DNA of 64,000 nucleotides from Sphingomonas aliaeris. GTDB lineage: Bacteria; Pseudomonadota; Alphaproteobacteria; Sphingomonadales; Sphingomonadaceae. Shown piece by piece: positions 56,676 to 64,000 of the stretch (position 1 is its first letter; the number at the start of each line of letters is the position of its first letter). The notes under the pieces were generated by a model that was given only the letters and a program-made list of their open reading frames with translations, searched no databases and was not told the DNA's origin. The position numbers were made by a program, and so were the translations under genes. The DNA lies in assembly GCF_016743815.1 (NCBI RefSeq), contig NZ_CP061035.1, forward strand, positions 64,501 to 128,500, given 5' to 3'.

Positions 56676-57938
56676 ATGCATCGCATCGTCGCGGCCGTCC
56701 TGGCCGCAGGCGCCTGCGCATCGTCGCTGCAGGCCCAGACCGACCGAACCGCCGCACCAGCGCCGGTTCTTACGCTCGCCGAGGCGCTCGACAGGGCGGG
56801 CGCGTCGTCGCCATTCCAGGACGCAGCAGCGGCCGGCATCCGTGCCGCCGAGGCGCAGCGTCGCGTCGCCGGCCTTCGACCCAACCCGTCTATCGTCGGC
56901 GAGGCGGAGAACGTCGCGGGCACCGGCATATATCAGGGGCTCAGATCGTCGGAGACGACGCTCGGCCTTGCGCTGCCGCTGGAGCTCGGCGGGAAGCGCG
57001 GCGCCCGCATCGCCGTTGCCGAGGCGCAGATCGGACGTGCCGGTCTTCAGGCCGAGATCGCGCGTGCCGACCTGCGGCTTCGGGTGACACAGACCTACAA
57101 CGCCGCCGCCGCCGCCCAGCGTCGGGTCATCATCGCGGAGGATCAGGTAGGCATCGCGGCCGAAGTGCTGCGTGCCGCCCGCGTGCGGGTGCGGGCCGGC
57201 CGCGCATCGCCGCTCGAGGAGCAGCGCGCGGACGTCGCTCGCATTTCCGCCGAAGGGGCGGTCGAGCGAGCGCGACGGTCGGCCGAAGCTGCGTCCGGCA
57301 ATCTTGCGCGGCTGCTCGACATGCCGGTGGGACAGCTCGATCGCAGCTGGTTCGACGCGGTGCCTTCGGCTGGCACTTTGCGACCGATGGCGGCGTCCGG
57401 GACCCTGACGGTCGCAGCGGCGCGCGCCGACCTCGATACGGCAAGCGCGCAGGTACGTCTGGCACGCAGCCAGCGGGTGCCCGACGTCACGGTCAGCGCC
57501 AGCGCGCGGCGACTTGAGCAGACCAACGACATCGCTGCGGTGTTCGGCGTCTCCATCCCGCTCAACGTATTCAACAACGGTCGCGCCAGCATCGCCGTCG
57601 CCGAAGCGCAGCGCGAGCAGTCGGATGCACAGCGGAGGGTCGCGCTGCTCGACGCGGCACAGGACATGGTGAACGCGCAGGCGGAGGCCGAGAACGCCGC
57701 CACCACGGCGCGCAACGCAGCCGGGCCGGCGCTCGCCGCGGCGACCGAAGCCGCTCGCATCGCCCGCATCGGCTACCGCGAAGGAAAGTTCGGGCAGCTC
57801 GACCTGCTCGATGCCGAACGCACGCTGCTCGAAACCCGTACGGCCACGATCGACGCGCTGGCCGCCTATCACGATGCGCAGGCCCGTTTGGAACGGCTGA
57901 CTACGGCCGCGCCGCTCTCCAAGGACGATCAACGATGA
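56676..57938 (+). CDS. czcC: CzcC-type outer-membrane efflux protein
   Basis: This is a 420-aa TolC-family protein (outer-membrane factor) with a signal peptide ending SSLQA. It has two OEP repeats with long heptad-like helices (LAEALDRAGASSPFQDAAAAGIRAAEAQRR and the parallel block later) and the conserved PNPSIVGEAENV near residue 70. It forms the outer-membrane channel of the tripartite heavy-metal efflux system. AGGAG precedes ATG 56676, and its stop overlaps the next ATG. Confidence 0.88.
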   Translation: MHRIVAAVLAAGACASSLQAQTDRTAAPAPVLTLAEALDRAGASSPFQDAAAAGIRAAEAQRRVAGLRPNPSIVGEAENVAGTGIYQGLRSSETTLGLALPLELGGKRGARIAVAEAQIGRAGLQAEIARADLRLRVTQTYNAAAAAQRRVIIAEDQVGIAAEVLRAARVRVRAGRASPLEEQRADVARISAEGAVERARRSAEAASGNLARLLDMPVGQLDRSWFDAVPSAGTLRPMAASGTLTVAAARADLDTASAQVRLARSQRVPDVTVSASARRLEQTNDIAAVFGVSIPLNVFNNGRASIAVAEAQREQSDAQRRVALLDAAQDMVNAQAEAENAATTARNAAGPALAAATEAARIARIGYREGKFGQLDLLDAERTLLETRTATIDALAAYHDAQARLERLTTAAPLSKDDQR

Positions 57939-59084
57939 ATCGCATCATGAAGGCCGCCATGCCGGCGGTTCTGGCTCTTGCCGTATCCGGCTGTGGCCGG
58001 TCGGCGGAGCCTATGGAAAGCACCGGCGAAGCGGGGGAAACCAAAGGGGGCCGCTGCCGGCGATCCGATGACCGCTACGCTCTCGGCGCAGCAGATCGCC
58101 GACGCAGGCATCGAGGTCACCCGCCCGACCGTCGGCGGCGTCGCCGGCGCGATCGAGCTCCCCGCGACCATCGAGGGCGACCCGCAGGCCGTGCAGGTGG
58201 TCTCGGCCGCCATCGGGGGCCGCCTCGTCTCGCTGACGCGCAATCTCGGCCAGCCGGTCCGGCGCGGTGATACGCTCGCCATCATCGAGAGCCGGGAGGC
58301 CGCGAGCCTAAATGCCGAGGTGGAAGCCGCCCGCGCCCGCTCCACCCTGGCCCAGTCGAACCTGCGTCGCGAGCAGCGCCTGTTCGCAGAACGCGTGTCG
58401 CCCGAGCAGGACCTGATCGCCGCCCGCACCGCCGCGACCGAGGCGAACATCGCGCTGCGTCTCGCCCGTCAGCAACTGTCGGCCACCGGTGGTGGCGGTG
58501 GGGCGCTCAACCGCATCACCGTCCGGTCGCCCATCTCCGGTCAGGTGATCGCCCGCTCGGCCACGCTCGGCCAGCAGATCGCCGCCGACGCCGAGATTTT
58601 CCGGGTCGCGAACCTGGCCAAGGTGTCGGTGACGATGTCGCTGGTGCCGGCCGACGCCGGTCGCGTCGCGCCGGGCGCGCGTGTCGAGGTCACGTCGGCA
58701 GGACGGCGTCAGGAAGGACGCGTCACCTTCGTCTCGCCGATCCTGGATGAGACCACCCGCCTGGTGCCGGTGATCGCGACCATCGACAATGCAGGCGGCA
58801 CATGGCGCGTCGGCGAGAATGTCAGCGTGTCGGTGTTGCTGCCGGCCACCCGCGATCGCAGCGTGGCCGTGCCATCCGCCGCGGTGCAGATGATCGGCGA
58901 CAAGCCGCATGTCTTCGTCCGCACGCCGTCGGGCTTCAAGGCGACACCCGTGACGCTCGGCCGCACCAACGGTGGTTCGGTCAGCGTCACGGCCGGCCTG
59001 ACCGGCGAGGAACGCATCGCCTCGACCAACTCGTTCACGCTCAAGGCCGAACTCGGCAAGGGCGAAGCGAAGGACGAGGACTAG
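57935..59084 (+). CDS. czcB: CzcB-type membrane fusion lipoprotein (frameshift)
   Basis: This is a periplasmic adaptor of about 382 aa. The ATG at 57935 (ATGA overlap with czcC) begins a lipoprotein signal, MPAVLALAVSGCGRS, with the lipobox Cys at residue 20. The body is in the next frame: barrel-sandwich (AIGGRLVSLTRNLGQPVRRGDTLAIIESREAA), coiled hairpin, and beta-barrel (VTMSLVPADAGRVAPGARVEV). Dropping one G from GGGGG at 58046-58050 joins the two through ETKGAAAGDPMTATL. It links the inner-membrane pump CzcA to CzcC. Confidence 0.87.
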
Positions 59085-59087
59085 GCC

Positions 59088-62000
59088 ATGCTCGCCCGTC
59101 CCCTCCTGGCCCAAATCGTCACCATCGCCGTCGAGAAGCGCTGGCTCGTCCTGCTGTTGACGCTCGCCGCGGCACTCGTCGGGATGTTCGCCATCCAGCG
59201 GCTGCCGATCGACGCCGTCCCCGACATCACCAACAACCAGGTGCAGATCAACGTCGTCGCGCCAGCGCTTCTCGCCCGACCAGATCGAGAAGCAGGTCGC
59301 CTTCACCGTCGAGACCGCGCTCGCCGGCATCCCCGGTCTCGAACATACCCGCTCGCTCAGCCGCAACGGCTTTGCCCAGATCACCGCCGTTTTTGACGAG
59401 AAGACCGACATCTACTTCGCGAGGGCGCAGGTCGCCGAACGGCTTCGTACGGCGGAGGAGAGCCTGCCCGAGGGCGTGAACCCGCAGATGGGACCGATCG
59501 CCACCGGGCTTGGCGACATCTTCATGTGGACGGTCGAATACCGCGAGCTCGACCAGGTCAACCACCGCAACGGTGAGCCGGGCCTGCAGAAGGACGGCAG
59601 CTACATCACGCCGGAGGGCGACCACCTCGTCGATGCCGCGGACAAGGCGACCTACCTCCGCACCGTTCAGGACTGGATCGTCACGCCCCAGCTGAAGAGC
59701 AGCGCAGGCCTTGCCGGCGTCGACAGCCTCGGCGGCTACACCAAGCAGTATCTGGTCGTCCCCGACATCCAGCGTATGGCGGCGATGAAGATCACGCTTC
59801 AGGATCTCGCCACAGCGCTCGAGCGCAACAACACCAGCGCCGGTGCGGGCGTTGTCAACCGCAACGGCGAGGGGCTGGCCGTCCGTGCGGATGGTCGGGT
59901 GCGCAATGCCGACGAGCTGGCGCGGACCGTGATCGCCACACGCGAAAGCGTGCCGATCCTGCTGAGCCAGATCGCCACCGTCCGCACAGGACAGGCACTG
60001 CGCATGGGATCGGCATCCGAGAACGGGCGCGAGGTCGTCGTCGGCACGGCGGTGATGCGGATCGGCGAGAACAGCCGCACGGTGTCCACCGGGGTCGGCG
60101 AACGGTTGAAGGAAATCGGCCGCGCGCTGCCCGTCGATGTGGTGGTGAAGCCGGTGCTCAACCGCACCGAGTTGGTCAACTCGACCATCGCCACGGTCGC
60201 GCGCAACCTCGCGGAGGGGGCGCTGCTCGTCATCGTCGTGCTGTTCGCGCTGCTCGGCAACTTCCGCGCGGCGCTGATCGCGGCGCTCGTCATTCCGATT
60301 ACGATGCTGCTGACCAGCGTCGGCATGTTGCGCGCCGGCGTCTCGGCCAACCTGATGAGCCTCGGCGCGCTCGATTTCGGCCTGATCGTCGATGGCGCCG
60401 TCATCATCGTCGAAAACGCGCTGCGCCGGCTCGGCGACGCGCAGCACGGCCGCAGCGAGCCGCTGCCATTCCGGCAACGCCTCGATCTGGTGGCGGCATC
60501 GGCGCGCGAGATGATCCGTCCGTCCGTTTACGGTCAGGCGATCATCATCCTCGTCTACGCCCCGCTGCTCACCTTCACCGGCGTCGAGGGAAAGATGTTC
60601 GAGCCGATGGCGCTGACCGTCATTATCGCGCTCGTCTTCGCCTTCATCCTGTCGATGACCTTCGTGCCCGCTGCCATCGCCATCTGGCTTAGCCGACCGA
60701 TCAACGAGAAGGAGAGCCGGATGATCGGCTGGCTGCGTCGCCGGTACGAGCCAGGCCTCGGCAAGGCGATGGGGCGGCCGAGCGTCACGCTGGGCGTCGC
60801 GCTGGGTGCGCTCGCTCTCGCCGGGCTCGCGTTCACGACACTCGGACAGGAATTCCTGCCGCAGCTCGACGAGGGTAACATCCTTGTGCAGGCGGTCCGC
60901 ATCCCCGGCACCTCGGTCGACCAAAGCCAGGAGATGCAGTTCCAGGTCGAGAAGATGCTGGCGCGTCAGCCCGAGGTCCGCTTCGCCTTCTCGCGCACCG
61001 GTACATCGGAGATCGCGTCGGACCCGATGCCGCCAAACGCCACCGACACCTTCGTCATCCTGAAGCCGCGTTCGGAGTGGCCTGACCCAGGCCTCAGCAA
61101 GGAGGCGCTGGTGGAGCGAATGGAGAAGAGGCTCTCGACGCTGCCCGGCAACGCCTACGAGATCACCCAGCCGATCCAGATGCGCTTCAACGAGCTGATC
61201 GCCGGCGTCCGCGGCGACATCGCGGTGAAGGTGTTCGGCGACGACTTCGGCGGCATGAACGACGCCGCCGACCGCATCGCCGACGTCCTGCGCAAGACGC
61301 GTGGTGCGGTCGACGTGCGGGTCGAGCAGACCGAAGGACTGCCGATGCTGGACATTCGCCCCAACCGCATGGCGATGTCGCGGATCGGAGTCACGGCCGG
61401 CGACGTGCAGGACACTGTTGCGGCCGCAATCGGCGGACGTGAGGCGGGCGTGATCTTCGAGGGCGATCGCCGCTTCCCGGTGGTGATCCGCCTGTCCGAG
61501 GCATCGCGGTCGGACCTGACCGAAGTGGCGCAGGTGCCTGTGCCGACCTCGGCCGGCGGCTTCGTGCCGCTGTCCACGGTGGCGGACATCGCGGTCGTCG
61601 ACGGGCCGAACCAGATCAGCCGAGAGAACGGCAAACGCCGCGTCGTCGTTCAGGCGAACGTCCGCGACCGGGACGTGGCCAGCGTCGTGGCTGACGCGCG
61701 TGCCGCGATCGACGCGCAGGTGAAGATGCCACCCGGGACGTACGTCGAATGGGGCGGGCAGTTCGAGAACATTGCCTCGGCCCGCGACAGACTGCTGCTC
61801 GTCGTTCCCGTCTGCTTCGCTGTCATCATGCTGCTGCTCTACGGGGCGCTCGGTTCGGTGCGCGATGCGGTGATCGTCTTCACCAGCGTGCCGCTGGCCC
61901 TCGTCGGCGGCGTGCTGGCGCTGGTCCTCCGGGGAATGCCGTTCTCAGTGTCCGCCGCCGTCGGCTTCATCGCGTTGTCGGGCATCGCGGTGCTCAACGG

Positions 62001-62301
62001 GCTGGTCATGGTGTCGTCCATCCACGACCTGATGGGGCGTGGCATGGACCGGGTGCAGGCCGCCCAAGACGGGGCGCTCGCACGTCTGCGGCCCGTCGCG
62101 ATGACGGCGCTCGTCGCCAGCCTCGGATTCGTGCCGATGGCGCTCGGCCACGGTGCGGGCGCGGAGGTTCAGAAACCGCTGGCGACGGTCGTCATCGGTG
62201 GCCTTATCTCGGCGACGCTGCTGACTCTGTTCGTCCTGCCGACGCTCTACGCCCGCTTCGGCGGGTGGCGAAGTCCGCCCGAAGCCAAGCCCGCTTCCTG
62301 A
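59088..62301 (+). CDS. czcA: CzcA-type heavy-metal RND pump (frameshift)
   Basis: This is an RND transporter of about 1070 aa that exports divalent cations (Co, Zn, Cd or related) using the proton gradient. The first 60 residues (LPIDAVPDITNNQVQINVVAPAL) are in one frame, the rest in the next. Removing one base near 59267-59273 gives the family sequence ALSPDQIEKQVAFTVETALAGIPGLEHTRS. Helix 4 carries LGALDFGLIVDGAVIIVENALRR, the proton-relay motif of heavy-metal RND pumps (DFG...D...E), typical of Co/Zn/Cd-exporting CzcA. The C-terminal half repeats the porter domains and ends with helix bundles. Confidence 0.9.
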
Positions 62302-62455
62302 ACGGACGTCTGTAGCCGGGACGGCCATCGGGCAACCGCTTGATCGGTGTGATGATTTAATCCGGCTGATTCAGACCCACCCGTCGTCACTTCCCGCATG
62401 CTACGGGTGCAACTTCAAGCGTAACCGCCCATATGATGATCTTGGGAGCGTAGCG
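62302..62455. other. Intergenic gap between czcA and the Mo-enzyme gene
   Basis: These 154 bases have no gene. The only visible element is the ribosome site just before 62456; no clear terminator hairpin or promoter hexamer pair could be identified. Confidence 0.5.
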
Positions 62456-64000
62456 ATGAACAAGATGATGATGGACGAGCCGTTCCGCCCGGTGGGACTG
62501 ACGCACGCGCAACAGGGCCTGCTTGGCCAGCCTTTGGAGCGGATCGACGGGCCGGCGAAGGTCACCGGCTCGGCTCCCTACGCTTATGAGGGAACGCCGC
62601 ATGGCATTTCCTACGCCGCGATAGTCGGAACGCCCGTGGGTTCGGGCAGGGTCACCGCGATCGACGCCACCGCCGCAGAAGCAATGTCGGGCGTGCTCGC
62701 CGTCGTCCATGGCGATCCGCGAATGCCAGCGGGCGAGGCGAACAGCCGTGCGATGCCCACCATGGCAACAGACCGCATTTTCCACGTTGGCCAGCCTGTC
62801 GCGATCGTCGTCGCCGAAAGCTTGCTCGTAGCGCAGGAGGCCGCCGCGCTCGTTCGCGTCTCCACGGAGCCGGGCGAGGACCGCTTCGACCCGCGCGCTC
62901 AGCCGGTAGACCGCAAGCCGGCGATCGGGTTCCTGCCGCCAATCCGCAAGGGCGATCTGGACTCCGCGCTGGCCGCTGCCGCCGTCGTCTTCGACCGGAC
63001 CTATACGACCCCGATCCACTTTCCCGCCGCGCTCGAGCCGCACGCGTCTACTGTGTGGTGGGACGACGGTCGCCTGACGGTGCGGTCGAGCAACCAAGTG
63101 ATCGGCTCGGCGCGCACGACGATTGCCCAGGTTCTGGGGATCGATCCCGGCAACGTGCGTGTCCTCGCGCCTTATGTCGGTGGCGGCTTCGGCGGCAAGA
63201 CCGGGGTTGGACCCGAGGTCATCCTCGCCGCGATCGCCGCTAAACGGGTTGGGCGGCCGGTCAAGATAGCCCTGCCGCGCCGCCAGACGGCATATATGGT
63301 CCACCACCGATCCGACACCGTGCAGCGACTGCGTATCGCCTGCGATGCCGATGGTCGTATCAGCGCGATGGCGCACGAAAGCATCGCTGCGCAGAACGAC
63401 GATGGCGAATTCCTGGAACCGGTGCCGTTCGGCACGATGCCGCTCTATGCCGGCGAGACGCGGTGGTTCACGACCGACCTCGTCCGCGTCGACCTGCCCG
63501 CCACGGGCGCAGTGCGCGCACCCGGCGAGGCGGTCGGCACCTTCGCGGTCGAATGCGCCATGGACGAGCTTGCGGAGCAACTCGGGCTCGATCCCGTCGA
63601 ACTGAGAAGGCGCAACGAGCCCGAGACCGATCCGCTGAACGGCAAGCCCTTCAGCACGCGCCGGCTGCTCGACTGCTACGACGAGGGCATGCGCCGGTTC
63701 GGCTGGGACCCGCAGCCGGCCGCGTCCGTGCGCGAGGGTGAGTGGCTGATCGGTACCGGCATGGCCGCGGCGCTACGGGGCAACTTCACCGTCAACGCTG
63801 AGGCGCGGGTGACGTTGGCGGCGGACGGCCGCGCAGTAGTAGAGACCGATATGACCGACATCGGTACTGGCACTTACACTATTCTGGCACAGACGGTGGG
63901 CGAGATGCTGGGCCTCCCGCTCGCTTCGGTCGAGGTGCGGATCGGCGACTCCGACCTGCCACCCAGCGCCGGCTCCGGCGGGTCGTTCGGTGCCGGCTCG
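62456..64000 (+). CDS. Molybdopterin-binding subunit of a xanthine dehydrogenase-family enzyme (partial)
   Basis: An open frame begins at ATG 62456 with GGGAG upstream and runs 515 codons off the window edge. It matches the aldehyde oxidase/xanthine dehydrogenase large subunit: the start LGQPLERIDGPAKVTGSAPYA, the a/b hammerhead segment, FHVGQPVAIVVAE, PHASTVWWDDGRLTV, then the Mo-cofactor block APYVGGGFGGKTGV and GAVRAPGEAVGTFAVE. No iron-sulfur or FAD subunit gene lies upstream, where PaoABC-type operons have them. The small subunits may be downstream or elsewhere. Likely an aldehyde oxidoreductase; there is no twin-arginine signal on this subunit. Confidence 0.85.
   Translation, partial: MNKMMMDEPFRPVGLTHAQQGLLGQPLERIDGPAKVTGSAPYAYEGTPHGISYAAIVGTPVGSGRVTAIDATAAEAMSGVLAVVHGDPRMPAGEANSRAMPTMATDRIFHVGQPVAIVVAESLLVAQEAAALVRVSTEPGEDRFDPRAQPVDRKPAIGFLPPIRKGDLDSALAAAAVVFDRTYTTPIHFPAALEPHASTVWWDDGRLTVRSSNQVIGSARTTIAQVLGIDPGNVRVLAPYVGGGFGGKTGVGPEVILAAIAAKRVGRPVKIALPRRQTAYMVHHRSDTVQRLRIACDADGRISAMAHESIAAQNDDGEFLEPVPFGTMPLYAGETRWFTTDLVRVDLPATGAVRAPGEAVGTFAVECAMDELAEQLGLDPVELRRRNEPETDPLNGKPFSTRRLLDCYDEGMRRFGWDPQPAASVREGEWLIGTGMAAALRGNFTVNAEARVTLAADGRAVVETDMTDIGTGTYTILAQTVGEMLGLPLASVEVRIGDSDLPPSAGSGGSFGAGS

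Noticed and set aside
1..64000. CRISPR arrays, tRNA or rRNA genes, prophage, secondary-metabolite clusters
   Set aside because: No regularly spaced repeats, no tRNA or rRNA-like conserved stretches, and no phage or NRPS/PKS genes were seen.

Overview
The window reads as chromosome of a GC-rich sphingomonad (Sphingomonas-like alphaproteobacterium). The evidence is dense, overlapping genes, a large Sphingomonadales-type TonB-dependent receptor, and a complete set for the non-phosphorylated 'alternative' L-rhamnose pathway that is known from Sphingomonas. About 55 kb of it is one large locus for a complex deoxysugar-rich plant glycan. The right end is unrelated: an insertion sequence, a czcCBA-type heavy-metal efflux operon, and a truncated molybdenum hydroxylase gene.

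Layout. (1) 1-17.9 kb: a two-subunit transketolase (minus) diverges from a DeoR regulator, a xylose-isomerase-fold sugar isomerase, L-lactate dehydrogenase, L-rhamnose dehydrogenase, glycolate oxidase GlcDEF, L-rhamnonate dehydratase, diketo-hydrolase, ketodeoxyrhamnonate dehydrogenase, rhamnonolactonase, a GH78 rhamnosidase without signal peptide, an Asp/Glu-racemase-like protein and an MFS acid-sugar transporter. (2) 17.9-29.6 kb, minus: a GH127-like arabinofuranosidase, a RuBisCO-like protein and a DUF1537 acid-sugar kinase in one tight operon; a FadR-type regulator; then a second operon with a solute-binding-like protein lacking a signal peptide, a giant GH106 rhamnosidase and a ThuA-like protein. 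(3) 29.7-43.7 kb, plus: eleven almost entirely overlapping genes (CoA-transferase, MaoC hydratase, RbsB/A/C-type ABC importer, a second signal-less solute-binding-like protein, a Gfo/Idh/MocA oxidoreductase, an SDR of the ketodeoxyfuconate dehydrogenase/BDH2 type, GH42, GH29, GH42). (4) 43.7-55.1 kb: a second CoA-transferase, an IclR regulator, two SGNH hydrolases with a TonB receptor, a TAT-exported five-bladed-propeller hydrolase with a tandem SGNH esterase, and a lone SDR. (5) 55.3-56.1 kb: an IS5-family (IS427-like) element with 16-bp ends and a TA duplication. (6) 56.3-64 kb: metal efflux and the Mo-enzyme fragment.

How it works together (inference). The receptor imports oligosaccharides. 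Periplasmic esterases, GH106, GH127, GH29, GH42 and the propeller enzyme trim rhamnose, arabinofuranose, fucose and galactose/arabinopyranose; GH78 finishes in the cytosol. Rhamnose goes to pyruvate plus L-lactate, and LldD recovers the lactate. The isomerase/transketolase pair, the RuBisCO-like protein with its kinase, and GlcDEF fit D-apiose/D-apionate catabolism, one branch of which yields glycolate. Rhamnose, fucose, arabinofuranose and apiose occur together in rhamnogalacturonan II, so an RG-II-like pectin or a branched plant glycoside is the best substrate guess. CoA-transferases, a MaoC hydratase and two cytosolic solute-binding folds inside a sugar operon are unexplained and are the most novel part.

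Caution: eight otherwise intact genes carry an apparent single-base insertion, all shifting the frame by +1 and mostly in C or G runs. This looks more like uncorrected sequencing error than gene decay. Those genes are annotated across the shift.
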